Translations under genes and position numbers: made by a program
Shown here: positions 17,243 through 26,942 of the stretch, piece after piece
Position numbering within the stretch: position 1 is the first letter of the stretch
Layout of the letters: the number at the start of each line of letters is the position of its first letter
The notes under the pieces: model-generated
What the model was told of the DNA's origin: nothing
What the model saw: the letters and a program-made list of their open reading frames with translations, nothing else
The model's database searches: none
Origin: an uncultured Duncaniella sp.
Lineage (GTDB): Bacteria > Bacteroidota > Bacteroidia > Bacteroidales > Muribaculaceae
Length of the DNA: 64,000 nucleotides
Direction: 5' to 3'
NCBI GenBank assembly: GCA_910578515.1
Contig: CAJTQR010000005.1
Location: forward strand, 253,939-317,938

Positions 17243-17786
17243 TAATATTGAGAATATTGTCGCAAGGTATTCTCCGCCGCTTCTGAACTTCATCAGGTCT
17301 CAGGTGAAGTCTCGCGAAGATGCCGAAGATATACTTCAAGACGTATTCTATCAGCTTGCACGAGTTAATGACGACGAAGATTATAAGATAGATAAAATCT
17401 CATCTTGGCTATTTCGGGTAGCTCACAACTTGGTTCGGAATTTCTGGCGCAAGAGACATGAAATATCTCTGTCATCTTTATTTGATGCTGAGGATGATAT
17501 TTGTGATGATATTGCACAGACGTTGGCTTGCCCGGCTGATGACGGTCCCGAAGCTGTTTATTTCCGTAAATTAATATGGAAAGAGTTGGATAACGCCCTT
17601 GCGGAACTACCTTTAGAACAAAGTGATATTTTTTGTCTCACTGTGTTTGATGGTGTTCCAGTAAAAGATATTTCCTCAATAACCGGCGTCCCTGTTGCAA
17701 CCCTGCTTTCACGAAAGCATTATGCAATTAAACATCTTCGCAAGAGATTCCATGAACTATATTATGCGCTGATAACAAAAGACTAA
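17229..17786 (+). CDS. ECF-type RNA polymerase sigma factor
   Basis: The start at the ATG at 17229 (MPQSDNIENIVARY) gives 185 residues. The region-2 signature is REDAEDILQDVFYQLARV with SSWLFRVAHNLVRNFWRKR. Region 4 follows (LPLEQSDIFCLTVFDGVPVK and a helix-turn-helix with GVPVATLLSRKHYAIKHLR). The gene overlaps the preceding small membrane protein gene and is followed 17 nt later by an outer-membrane receptor-like gene, which it presumably controls together with itself. Such sigma factor and receptor pairs are common in Bacteroidetes. Confidence 0.93.
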   Translation: MPQSDNIENIVARYSPPLLNFIRSQVKSREDAEDILQDVFYQLARVNDDEDYKIDKISSWLFRVAHNLVRNFWRKRHEISLSSLFDAEDDICDDIAQTLACPADDGPEAVYFRKLIWKELDNALAELPLEQSDIFCLTVFDGVPVKDISSITGVPVATLLSRKHYAIKHLRKRFHELYYALITKD

Positions 17787-17802
17787 AACAAAATCACAAC
17801 AC

Positions 17803-19926
17803 ATGCTTAGAATTCTTTTTATGTGGGCATTGATTTGCACCGCAGCACCCTTCGTGTGCGCACAAATAAACATACCGGATGAAGTGACTGAATCCGATTC
17901 TCTTGACATAATTCTTAATGAAGTCACAGTGGTTGCCAAAAATACAATAACAAAAACTGACCGCAAAGTAATCATTCCACCTAAAAGCAAGGTCAATGCT
18001 TCGACTTCAGGTTTGAATCTTTTGCAAAAACTTGCTTTACCTGGCATATCTGTCAACCAATTGACAGGATGCATAAATATCAATTCCGGAGGCATACTAA
18101 ATTTATATATTGACGGAATACCTGCTACTGAAAGTCAAATCACAGCCATCGCTCCTGAGAATATTGTCAGAATAGAATATCATGATAATCCTGGTGTCAG
18201 ATATGGAAATGCCGATGCTGTGCTTGATTTTATAACGAGAAAAAAAGATAATGGGTGCACCCTGTCGCTTGAAAGTATGAGTTGCATCGGAGATGGCAAG
18301 TTTGCGACAATTGACGAGCTTGCAGCTCAGTTCTATAATGGGAAGTCAACTTGGTCGGTCAATGGTGGATACATGCAGATGAAACGAAATAACTGGGTGA
18401 GGGATTATGACGAAATTTGGCACTATCCTGGCTATGATGTTATTCGCAAAGAGAAAGGGTTGCCTGTAAAAATCGGTAATTCGATTTTCAACAGTGATAT
18501 TGATTATCAATATTCAGATAATGAATCAAATCTATTTAATGCGCGTTTCTCTCTGAACGTAGATGATGTGCCCAATAAGGAGGAGGGGGATAGGCACTCG
18601 CTCCTGACTACATCTGACAATAGGGAGATAACCGAAATATGGGAGCACACTTCGGAAAGCTCTATCTTGCCTTCACTCTCACTATATTTCCGCCATTTTT
18701 TTGATAAAGCCGGAACTCTCAACTTTAATTTTGAAGGGTCATGGATGAAATCAAAGAGTAATCATACTTATTCAGAAGAAATGTTTGGGACAAAGTTATG
18801 CGATATTCATTCAAATACTAATGGTGATAAGTATGGATTTTTTGTGGAGGGAATACATGAGATACCATTGGGGAAATATATGCTTACCTCCGGATTAAGA
18901 CATTTTCAGTCACATACATCTAACCATTACATCATGGACACCCAAGCACCGACCGTGACGACCAACATCAATCAATCTGAGATTTCGATATTTACGGAAT
19001 ATAATATACGAGTTGCAAACTGGGGATTTGTTGGAGGGTTAACTGGCAAGCGGTTATCATCCACACAATGGGAAAACAAATTGGTGAAATATGTCTTCCT
19101 TCCCAATATGAGCGTATCGTATAAACCCAATTCTGATTTCTTTTTCAGGTATAATGTGCATATTGACCGTAAAATGCCACCATTGGCATCAATGAGCGAT
19201 ATATCGCAGGAAATCCAACCTGGAATGGTGCGACGCGGTAATCCTGATGTGAAATCTTTTTCAGCAATCAATCAACAATTTTCATTCTCTTATGGTAATA
19301 AATACATCAATATAAACCTTTCTGTAAACTATCTTATGGAATCGAAACCAGTAATGAATAACGTATTATATGAGAATGGTATTTTTGTGCAGACATTTGA
19401 GAACCAAAAGTATTTCCGTAAACTACACTCGGAAGCTATGATTGCGGTTTCTCCATGGCAAAATTACCTTACATTGTGGGTTTCTACTGATTTTTCACGG
19501 TATTTCAGCCGAGGCAAAAGCTATAACCTTGCCAGGAATATCTTTCGATTGCATATCGGGACTGATGTGACGTATAAACATTTCATTTTCACTGGCTGTA
19601 CAATGTCGGGGCCGTCTAATTACATGTATGGAGATGAAATGACTACCGAAAAATCCATGAATATGATTCTTGCAGGATACAAAGGCTCAAACTGGACATT
19701 GCAGGCAGGAGCATTTAATCTTATGAAAAACTATTGGATGAAAACCGAGAATTTCTCTCCATTGACTCCGTTTACATCTAATGCTCATTGTGGGAAAAAT
19801 ACATATTTAGCTGTAAAATTTTCATTCAATTTGAATTATGGGAAACGGCGAGAGAAACAGGACGAATCCCCTGCTAACGTCACACATTTTGATATGGATT
19901 CAGGTATTGTAAATGGATTAAAGTAA
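17803..19926 (+). CDS. TonB receptor-like outer-membrane beta-barrel protein
   Basis: The 707-residue product has a signal peptide (ending TAAPFVCA) and a plug-like part (ILNEVTVVAKN, LNLYIDGIPATESQI, NPGVRYGNADAVLDFITRKK) followed by a barrel. It lacks the usual N-terminal carboxypeptidase-like domain, so it is shorter than the receptors at 5014-7626 and 10114-12417. The DGxPA and NPGVRYGN motifs place it in the same outer-membrane beta-barrel group. It follows the ECF sigma gene closely and precedes a ferredoxin gene by 17 nt. Ligand unknown. Confidence 0.83.
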   Translation: MLRILFMWALICTAAPFVCAQINIPDEVTESDSLDIILNEVTVVAKNTITKTDRKVIIPPKSKVNASTSGLNLLQKLALPGISVNQLTGCININSGGILNLYIDGIPATESQITAIAPENIVRIEYHDNPGVRYGNADAVLDFITRKKDNGCTLSLESMSCIGDGKFATIDELAAQFYNGKSTWSVNGGYMQMKRNNWVRDYDEIWHYPGYDVIRKEKGLPVKIGNSIFNSDIDYQYSDNESNLFNARFSLNVDDVPNKEEGDRHSLLTTSDNREITEIWEHTSESSILPSLSLYFRHFFDKAGTLNFNFEGSWMKSKSNHTYSEEMFGTKLCDIHSNTNGDKYGFFVEGIHEIPLGKYMLTSGLRHFQSHTSNHYIMDTQAPTVTTNINQSEISIFTEYNIRVANWGFVGGLTGKRLSSTQWENKLVKYVFLPNMSVSYKPNSDFFFRYNVHIDRKMPPLASMSDISQEIQPGMVRRGNPDVKSFSAINQQFSFSYGNKYININLSVNYLMESKPVMNNVLYENGIFVQTFENQKYFRKLHSEAMIAVSPWQNYLTLWVSTDFSRYFSRGKSYNLARNIFRLHIGTDVTYKHFIFTGCTMSGPSNYMYGDEMTTEKSMNMILAGYKGSNWTLQAGAFNLMKNYWMKTENFSPLTPFTSNAHCGKNTYLAVKFSFNLNYGKRREKQDESPANVTHFDMDSGIVNGLK

Positions 19927-19943
19927 TATTCGATAATAACATT

Positions 19944-20138
19944 ATGCATAAAACTATTAAAAAACCATCATTCTCTCCTCGTAACTGCATCGCTTGTTGG
20001 AAATGCGTAGAGGCATGTCCGCGTCAAGCCATTCGTAAAGTCAGTTTCTTATGGCATAAACATGCGGTGATGACTTATAATAATTGTATAGGTTGCAACG
20101 TATGTGTTAAAACGTGTCCTCAAAATTGTTTCAAATAA
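19944..20138 (+). CDS. Small 2[4Fe-4S] ferredoxin-like protein
   Basis: The 64-residue protein contains two complete cluster motifs, CIACWKCVEACP and CIGCNVCVKTCP, each a CxxCxxCxxxCP pattern that binds a [4Fe-4S] cluster. It should carry electrons in the cytoplasm. It is the last gene of the sigma factor-receptor operon, an unusual place for a ferredoxin. It may serve a reductase encoded elsewhere, or be an iron-dependent member of the regulon. Confidence 0.9.
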   Translation: MHKTIKKPSFSPRNCIACWKCVEACPRQAIRKVSFLWHKHAVMTYNNCIGCNVCVKTCPQNCFK

Positions 20139-20217
20139 CGAGTAGGTGAGTTCGTCGGATTTCAAAAATAATTTTGTCGAGTCCTGAAATCCAATTAACT
20201 ATGCGACTTTAGGCATT

Positions 20218-20243
20218 GCGCACCGGTATCGCCGACATGCGCG
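20218..20243. repeat. REP-like intergenic palindrome, copy 2
   Basis: This is a near-identical copy of the element at 15347-15373: GCGCACCGG, a short variable middle, then CCGACATGCGCG. It lies in the gap after the ferredoxin gene. Confidence 0.6.
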
Positions 20244-20352
20244 GAAATTCTACAGATACTCAGAAGTAGACTGCTCAACCTCATAATCTCTATTGACCAC
20301 AGATATGAGTAAGTGCACGATTAACTGGAGCTATGTCATATTCTGGTTCATC

Positions 20353-21306
20353 TTATTCGTTACTATCAAAGGTTAGTATTGTAAGAACCACTTCTTTCGT
20401 TTCCAGTGACTGCGAAAGTATAAACTTCGGTTTGGGGAGTTTTCGGAAAGAACCGAAAGCGGCCCATACAGTCTCGAGAATATCGTTACCGTCAATCCCT
20501 TCGGGACAGTTAATAAGGACTAAGGACGAGTCTCCTTTCATGGTCGGGAACCATTGGTAGATTATATCTGAAAGGTATTCTTCTGTTTTTTCAAGCTGAC
20601 AGACCGCCTTTATCCTATCCATATCAAAAGGTGGAGCATCCATTATAAATTGACGGAATTTTTCCGGATTCTTGATGCCACCCTTGTGTTGTTGGATAAG
20701 TTCGGTTGCCAAATCATAACGACGCATCTTTCTCTCAACCTCTTCTTTTCGTTCTGAAATTGGCTTCAATAGAGCTTCAGTTTCGGGCGGAAGAGGAGCA
20801 AATAAATCATCCACATCTTCACAAGAAAAGAATTTGGTGCCTATATCTTTGGAGTGTCGGCATTCGAGGTCGTGTTCCTGTTGCCAAAGCTCGGTCCATT
20901 CTCTGCGATATGGATTCTCATCAAGCTCGGATTCATCGTAATCGCGTCCATACTCAAAACGAGATTGAAAATCCTCAGCTGCAAAACTCGGTTTGTCTCC
21001 AATATCAAAGCCATAGAATGTGAGTTCCCAAAGTATAGCTGCTGCGACTTTATTTCTTGGAGCAGACTTGGCTGCCTTAATTTCGCGTGCAAGTTCTACA
21101 TTCCAGCTTTCCCGAGTTGGAGACCAGACTCTCCACCCCTTTACATCGATGGTGACGCCATCGGCTTCTCCCACCGGAATCTGACGCATCCTATCAAATG
21201 CCTGCTTGAATAGCCAAAGGCAAGTTTCACTCTGAGGGTCAAACTTTATGAGCCACGGAGCGATATTCTCAAATTTAACCTTGCTGAATAATTCTTTCAG
21301 AGTCAT
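20353..21306 (-). CDS. Uncharacterised soluble protein
   Basis: With the ATG at 21306 (MTLKELFSKVKFENIAPWLI) the product has about 317 residues. A longer frame to 21423 enters the promoter region. I see no signal peptide, membrane helix or catalytic motif. The N-terminal MTLKELF and acidic middle (GRDYDESELDENPYRREW) are reminiscent of orphan proteins common in Bacteroidales accessory regions. A -7 box TAAATTTG lies 24 nt upstream (21337-21330, minus strand). It stands alone between the ferredoxin operon and the DUF262 pair. Confidence 0.75.
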   Translation of the reverse strand: MTLKELFSKVKFENIAPWLIKFDPQSETCLWLFKQAFDRMRQIPVGEADGVTIDVKGWRVWSPTRESWNVELAREIKAAKSAPRNKVAAAILWELTFYGFDIGDKPSFAAEDFQSRFEYGRDYDESELDENPYRREWTELWQQEHDLECRHSKDIGTKFFSCEDVDDLFAPLPPETEALLKPISERKEEVERKMRRYDLATELIQQHKGGIKNPEKFRQFIMDAPPFDMDRIKAVCQLEKTEEYLSDIIYQWFPTMKGDSSLVLINCPEGIDGNDILETVWAAFGSFRKLPKPKFILSQSLETKEVVLTILTFDSNE

Positions 21307-21805
21307 ATCTTTCCCATTTAACTTCAGTGCAAATTTACAGCCAAGTTGTATCAAATATAGATACGACTGTGATTTTTTTGATAATCTGCAAACGATTACG
21401 ACCATGCTTGGTCCTTCCACCAAAATTCAAACTTACTAACTCACGTTTCGTGGTTAATCAAAACTACTGAAAGTTGGTTAAACTAACAACATAGAAATGG
21501 AATCACACTTGTCATGTATCAATTTATATGGCAAGATGAAGATATTTCAAATAAAATTGCAGTTGTCGGAATTTATTCGTAAAATTGCACATAATATCAT
21601 GTTATTAACAATGCAAATTGAAAACATCAATAAAACCAAGCCAGAGGTTTGCCAAGCCAGACACATTGGAGCAATGATGGGACACAGCAACTTGCCATGA
21701 ATCAGGTTCCAGTCCTCAAATTGTGTACTAATTTCCTATATTGCTGATGACGGAGCAAGAGCCTTATTTTTGAAGCTGTAACCGAAAAATTAAAATAAAC
21801 TAACC
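21307..21805. other. Divergent intergenic region
   Basis: No convincing gene is seen. It holds the leftward -7 box (21330-21337) for the 20353-21306 gene. A rightward TATTTTTG at 21765-21772, with ATTG 21 nt earlier, probably serves the DUF262 pair. A 67-codon frame at 21497-21700 has no family features and I do not call it. Confidence 0.5.
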
Positions 21806-23647
21806 ATGGGAATACTTCATCTGAAATGGATTACAGAATCAGACCTTGAGCTGAGAGAGTTTCGAGAAAGATTTTCCGAAAAATACAACGATATAGAAGT
21901 CGGAGCTGTGCATCCCGATAGGGGTACAGCATATCACTATTCAAGTTACTATATTCAAATCGTACCAAAAGATTTTCCGCCCAAAATACATTTTGAATAT
22001 TGGGCTGACGGATGGCAAGGCTTTTTGGATTTACATCTGGAACCCACGCAAGATAATACGGAGGAAATGAAAGTATATCGAGGAATTGGCATAAATTTAA
22101 TGCATATACTTTCAGATGCAGGAATAGAATGTGGCGAACGCTGGAATTTGACATTTGGTTATTTCCGGATATCAGGTATCCGCTCGGTTGATGACTTAAT
22201 GAATGTATTCGGACGGTTTTATAACATCGTCAATAAGCCTTTACTTGAAATATATGAGACAAAGAAAGGCGCCCGACCATTGCAACTCAAATATCCAAAG
22301 AAAGACGTTGAATCCAATCCTTTGCGTAAAGAGGATGAGGAGGTTTCCGTCAAGATAATGAGTTTAGCTGAAGTCATGAAGCTTAATCTCTCTTTGCCGG
22401 ATTATCAACGCGAGTATTGCTGGGAAGACATCAATATCTCGAATCTTTGGAATAGTATTGCGAAGATACAAGAGGGTAGACCTTTTCATCTGGGTACTGT
22501 AATTTTGCACGATTATCAAGGAAGTTACGGTATAATCGATGGTCAACAGCGCTTGATAACACTTTCTATAATGCTTCTTGCCATGGGCTATGATGGGTAT
22601 TTACCTTTGTTAAATGAGTCATATGACTCTACAGATGCACAAGAACATGTAGCGAATTGTAAATATCTCGTTCAATTGCTTGTAGCTAAAGAAAAGAATG
22701 TATCGGAGTTGGTCAAGAGATTAGCTAATAATGTCTCGTTTGCAGTTCTGACGGTAAACGAGTCTAATCTTGACCTTGCATATACTTTCTTCTCCAATCA
22801 AAACTCCAAGGGTGTTCCCTTATCGGACTTTGACCTACTTAAAGCTCATCATCTAAGGTTTATCCCTAATGATGGTCAGGCTGAGCACATGGCTATAAAA
22901 TGGAATAAACTGACGATGTTACCGGCTATTTTCAAAGAAAAAAACGCTCTTTATCGGACACTCGGAACTCACATATATCGTTTGCGTCGATGGATGAGAA
23001 AGAATGACTCGGACGAAAATCCAGACTCTCACTATATTCAGCGTGAGTATCAGTCTGCTATTACAATGCCTGATATTCCTCCTTTTGGTGAGAAATTTGA
23101 TTTCTACGAGAAAATTCAAGGCGGAACACATTTCTTTGTTTATGCTGAAACGTTCATCCATCGTTACATTGAGTTTTTGAAAAACAAGGAGGTAATTCTT
23201 CTTCAAAATAATCTTGCTTGGGGCAGTTATTTGAACTATTCTGATGTGATTGAGACAGTGTTGTTTGCATATTATCTTAAATTTGGTAATCAATATTTCT
23301 CAGAATCATTATACTGCATTTCGCAGCTTATGGCATTGCATCGATATAATTCAAACCGCGTTGCCAGCGATGGTTCAGGAATACGAAACTTCGTAAACCG
23401 GACAGAATTAGTGCTTATGATTAATCAAGCATCCTCACCAACATTCTTTTTGGCTGAGGCTATATCCGAATATGAACATCTCTCACAGAAAGAGGAATAC
23501 TCCATCAACAGTGGTTTGGATTTACCAGAGATAAAGGGTGTAAAATATGGCTTCTACAGAGCACTACGTGTTATATGGCGTAATCTCCTTCCGGAGATTA
23601 GCGACAATCATATCCGCAATAAAATTATAGATGAGTATGGCAAGTAA
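21806..23647 (+). CDS. DUF262 (GmrS-like) protein with extra N-terminal domain
   Basis: The 613-residue protein has an N-terminal domain of about 180 residues that I do not recognise. A DUF262 ParB/GmrS-like nucleotide-binding module follows, with YQREYCWED near residue 200 and IIDGQQRLITL near 245. The C-terminal half is helical and shows no DUF1524 HNH motif. In GmrSD-type systems DUF262 hydrolyses nucleotides and controls a DUF1524 nuclease that attacks modified phage DNA. The next gene, which overlaps by 17 nt, carries both DUF262 and DUF1524, so this protein may be a sensor or regulatory partner. Confidence 0.85.
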   Translation: MGILHLKWITESDLELREFRERFSEKYNDIEVGAVHPDRGTAYHYSSYYIQIVPKDFPPKIHFEYWADGWQGFLDLHLEPTQDNTEEMKVYRGIGINLMHILSDAGIECGERWNLTFGYFRISGIRSVDDLMNVFGRFYNIVNKPLLEIYETKKGARPLQLKYPKKDVESNPLRKEDEEVSVKIMSLAEVMKLNLSLPDYQREYCWEDINISNLWNSIAKIQEGRPFHLGTVILHDYQGSYGIIDGQQRLITLSIMLLAMGYDGYLPLLNESYDSTDAQEHVANCKYLVQLLVAKEKNVSELVKRLANNVSFAVLTVNESNLDLAYTFFSNQNSKGVPLSDFDLLKAHHLRFIPNDGQAEHMAIKWNKLTMLPAIFKEKNALYRTLGTHIYRLRRWMRKNDSDENPDSHYIQREYQSAITMPDIPPFGEKFDFYEKIQGGTHFFVYAETFIHRYIEFLKNKEVILLQNNLAWGSYLNYSDVIETVLFAYYLKFGNQYFSESLYCISQLMALHRYNSNRVASDGSGIRNFVNRTELVLMINQASSPTFFLAEAISEYEHLSQKEEYSINSGLDLPEIKGVKYGFYRALRVIWRNLLPEISDNHIRNKIIDEYGK

Positions 23648-25553
23648 TGAATCATATAGAATAACTCCGGCAGAAATCGTCAAGAACAATATACTATTTC
23701 GTATTCCGCTCTATCAGCGGTTGTTCGCTTGGAGGGTCAAAGAGGTAGAACAGCTATTAACCGACCTCCTCAATAATTTTTGCGACCAAGTGGAACAAGG
23801 AGCCTCTGCACAAAATCTTCGTGTCAAGAATGATGCACGAAGTTACTATATGGGCATGATAACAGTTGTCAAGCAAGGTGACAGGCATGACATTATTGAT
23901 GGGCAGCAGAGAACAACTGTGTTGATGTTACTGGCGATAGGGTTCATCTTGATATTGCCAGAGGGTGAATCAAGAAACAATTGGCGTCGTTTTTTTGATT
24001 CATCTAATCGAGTATTCTTTAACGGAAGAAGTCAAGACCGTGGATTATTATGTTCTTTGGCTGAGGAAAAGTCATCCAAATATCAGAATGACCAGATGGA
24101 AGAAGCCTTAGAGACAATCAAAAAGTTTTTTGCGAAAAAATTCAACTCGTATAATCTGCAAGGCTTTGCGGATGCGATTTTCAATAAACTAACAGTTTTT
24201 GTCACCGAATTGCCCGACCATTATGTTGAGAACCCATCTTCGCTTAACGAATATTTTGAGGTTATGAACTCCAGTGGAAAATCATTGGAACAACATGAAA
24301 TCCTAAAGGTTGAGCTTTTGCGGCACAATGATAGTTCTGAAAAAATCAACCTCACACGCCTTTGGAATGTGGTTTCTAATTTCGAGAAGCCATTGGTAAA
24401 ACTTGAAAATATTGAGGATGCCACCCAATGCCAAAGGAAGCGTTACCAGTATTTTATTTCACAATGCCGTCATGGTAATATTGAAAATGTATGTAGAGCT
24501 TTCTATATTCAAACAAAGAGTGAAGGCACCAAAACTTCGATAGCTGAAATCGCTGTACAGAAACATGATTTCAATGTTCAGAATATACAGGATAAAGAAG
24601 ATGCTATTCTATCGTTTCCGCAGTTTCTTCTCATGGTCCTGGCGCTACACACCGGTAATGATAAATTAGCAAGCATACATCCTTCTAAACTCCACGATAC
24701 GTTCAGAAATAATCCGATTTCACCAGATAAGATGGGGGATTTTCACAGAGAATTGTTATTGTATAGGCTTCTCTTGGATTATTACGTTGTCAGATTGAAA
24801 TACGGGTCATCTTCAAGTTCACACAAGTTGATTTGCAACACCGAAGATGAAACAGATATGAATCAACGTGCCCATGCTCGACTACGACAATATCAGTCGA
24901 TGCTTGATGTTTCTGTTGAATCTCATATTTGGGTTCTTCCACTGCTCAAATACTTGAAGTCACTTAAACAAGAACCGACCCAGATGGATATTCTTAAATT
25001 CCTTATGCGAATGGATTATAAACGTAGAGACCACTCCGAGCTTCCTGATATCGCTAATCTTGATTATGACTCAAAACCGAGATATTGGCTTTGGCGATTG
25101 GACTATGCTATTTGGGAAAAGCTAATTCTTGATAAGGAAGCATATAAAACCACCTATGTGAATATTGATGCAGAAGCCATACGCCAATATGAATTCCGTA
25201 CCAATCGCTCTATAGAGCATCTGCATCCACAAAATCAGGACAACAATAATGAATGGTCGTATGAAGATGTTAATTCGTTTGGTAACTTAGCTATGATTTC
25301 GCAGAGTTTCAACTCTCAGCAGAGCAATCTGCCTGTACACGTAAAATTTGCCAATCTTGAAGTGCAAATTGGCAATAAGAGTCTTCAAAGTCTGAAATTA
25401 TACTTTATGTATCTCAAAGCCAAAGGCAACGATGCGGAGTGGACAGCAACCGCAAAGAACGAACATGCTGAGGAAATGCTGAAAATTCTTGAAGAAAGTC
25501 TTGAAGAAGTAAAAGGTTATGAACTACAGCATTCTGAAGAAGCAGGCTTTTGA
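23631..25553 (+). CDS. DUF262-DUF1524 (GmrSD-like) restriction protein
   Basis: The 640-residue product combines an N-terminal DUF262 domain (YQRLFAWR near residue 27, IIDGQQRTTVLML near 87) with a C-terminal DUF1524 HNH-type nuclease (RSIEHLHPQNQ near 528, then FGNLAMISQSFNSQQSN). This is the layout of fused GmrSD and SspE-like enzymes, which use the DUF262 NTPase to license cleavage of phage DNA carrying base or backbone modifications. It overlaps the preceding DUF262 gene by 17 nt, so the two form one translationally coupled unit. The key His of the HNH motif (EHLHPQ) is present. Confidence 0.9.
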   Translation: MSMASNESYRITPAEIVKNNILFRIPLYQRLFAWRVKEVEQLLTDLLNNFCDQVEQGASAQNLRVKNDARSYYMGMITVVKQGDRHDIIDGQQRTTVLMLLAIGFILILPEGESRNNWRRFFDSSNRVFFNGRSQDRGLLCSLAEEKSSKYQNDQMEEALETIKKFFAKKFNSYNLQGFADAIFNKLTVFVTELPDHYVENPSSLNEYFEVMNSSGKSLEQHEILKVELLRHNDSSEKINLTRLWNVVSNFEKPLVKLENIEDATQCQRKRYQYFISQCRHGNIENVCRAFYIQTKSEGTKTSIAEIAVQKHDFNVQNIQDKEDAILSFPQFLLMVLALHTGNDKLASIHPSKLHDTFRNNPISPDKMGDFHRELLLYRLLLDYYVVRLKYGSSSSSHKLICNTEDETDMNQRAHARLRQYQSMLDVSVESHIWVLPLLKYLKSLKQEPTQMDILKFLMRMDYKRRDHSELPDIANLDYDSKPRYWLWRLDYAIWEKLILDKEAYKTTYVNIDAEAIRQYEFRTNRSIEHLHPQNQDNNNEWSYEDVNSFGNLAMISQSFNSQQSNLPVHVKFANLEVQIGNKSLQSLKLYFMYLKAKGNDAEWTATAKNEHAEEMLKILEESLEEVKGYELQHSEEAGF

Positions 25554-25671
25554 AGACAAGAATCAGGAAAATCATGTGGAAAGATTCGCAGAATATTTCG
25601 CTTATAATGTGACAATCAGAGAAACGCTAAATCGTATGAATGAGAATGGATGATGTTCACTCTATTTCATT

Positions 25672-25840
25672 GGGTCGGAGCAGTATTGGCGGTGACTGCG
25701 TTTTTTTGCAGTGTTCGGCGCACTAGACGCGGTCAAAGTGTTACATTGCTGATTCAACAAGGGGCGAGGCATCAGTAAAGATGCCGGCTTCAAAGTTGCA
25801 CTGAGTTCGACTGCTCATACCCAATCCTGCGTCGGTGATA
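25672..25840 (-). pseudogene. 3' relic of a PLD-domain gene
   Basis: This stretch is clearly similar to 27290-27470, the 3' part of the intact PLD gene at 27259-27822 (shared TCGGAGCAGTATTGGCGG, GATTCAACAAG and CCGGCTTCAAAGTTGC). It has substitutions and small indels that break the frame. It lies directly at the 3' end of the reverse transcriptase gene, so the retron is flanked on both sides by PLD-gene sequence. Confidence 0.8.
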
Positions 25841-26929
25841 TTAAACAACTTTATTCTTAACCTCAGTCTTCCGCTTCTTTTCGGCTGTCTCGTAGCTGGA
25901 TTTGAAGCGACGATAGGTTGTGTCTTGTTTGCCTTTAATCATGCAAAGGTAGTTGATTTTGCCGTTGATGACAGAGGTCAGAGATTTTTCAATGCCGCCG
26001 CAGAAGTCGCGGGTGTAGATATCCTGTGCCAATTCATAGCCGTATTTATCCCAGAGATACATGAGCGTCCGGAGTTGTTTGACGTATTTACGAGTAACGT
26101 TGACCTTATTAGAACAGATTGTTACTCCTGTAACTTCAAGGCGTTCGCCTTGAATCAGAACCTTTGTTTTCTTCTCGTTGATTTTCAAACCAAACTCTTC
26201 AATAATAGACCGGATGCGGAGTTGCTTGAACTGTGAGAATTTTCTGACTGTGCTGTTGTGGCTGAAGGTGATGTCGTCTGCATATCGGGAGTATCGACAT
26301 CCCCATAATTCAGCGTAGTGAGCCAACTTCTTGTCCATTGCTTTCAGAACGATATTCGACAACACTGGAGAGGAGGGAGAACCTTGGGGCAATACTTCAA
26401 TGCCTTCTTCATTCGGCACAGTACATAAGCTACATATATAATTGATTGCTTCTTTTGATTTTAAGACATCTCCCAATTCTCTTCGTAGGGCTTTTCTAAC
26501 CATCTGTTTTGCGATGCTTGGGAAGAAATTCTCCAAGTCGGTGTTGAAAATACAGGTTTGCCCGATATGGATTTTTGCGTTAGTGTCAACTCCTCGATTA
26601 CGGCAAAATCCCATTGCATATGGCGACGGTTCGAAAATAGACAATAGCAAAGCGTTGATTGCTCGTTGGATGTTTTTTAATTGGTTGCCAGGGGAAGATA
26701 TGGTCCTGAAACCACCGGATTTCTTTGGAATCTTGAACGTTTTGTAGGTTTGTCTTCGAGAATTCTTGGATAGAAATCGTCGAATACTGTTTCCGGAAAT
26801 TCCTGTCAAATCCCAGCAGTCGTAATAAATACCACATACGTTCAGAGCATATAAAAACTTCTTAAGACTGTCAATCTTCCAGTCTTTCAGGAAATTAGCT
26901 ATAATAGTTCTGTTGTCCATAAGCGGCAT
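25841..26929 (-). CDS. Retron reverse transcriptase
   Basis: The 362-residue enzyme shows the reverse transcriptase blocks KTFKIPKKSGGFRTISSP, NTDLENFFPSI (catalytic Asp131), LPQGSPSSPVLSNIV and YADD at 216-219. Retron-specific signatures are the NAxxH motif (NAKIH, 117-121) and VTG (266-268) followed by NKVNVTRKYVKQLR. These separate it from group II intron and DGR enzymes. Retron RTs make a branched RNA-DNA hybrid (msDNA) from an ncRNA encoded just upstream, and here a matching ncRNA lies at 26943-27189. Retrons act in anti-phage defence with an effector. No fused effector is visible, and the neighbouring PLD gene is the nearest candidate. Confidence 0.93.
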   Translation of the reverse strand: MPLMDNRTIIANFLKDWKIDSLKKFLYALNVCGIYYDCWDLTGISGNSIRRFLSKNSRRQTYKTFKIPKKSGGFRTISSPGNQLKNIQRAINALLLSIFEPSPYAMGFCRNRGVDTNAKIHIGQTCIFNTDLENFFPSIAKQMVRKALRRELGDVLKSKEAINYICSLCTVPNEEGIEVLPQGSPSSPVLSNIVLKAMDKKLAHYAELWGCRYSRYADDITFSHNSTVRKFSQFKQLRIRSIIEEFGLKINEKKTKVLIQGERLEVTGVTICSNKVNVTRKYVKQLRTLMYLWDKYGYELAQDIYTRDFCGGIEKSLTSVINGKINYLCMIKGKQDTTYRRFKSSYETAEKKRKTEVKNKVV

Positions 26930-26942
26930 GGTTTAATGAAGG

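Noticed and set aside
21497..21700. Small frame in the gap before the DUF262 pair
   Set aside because: No signal, motif or good start context, and the amino-acid content looks like non-coding translation.
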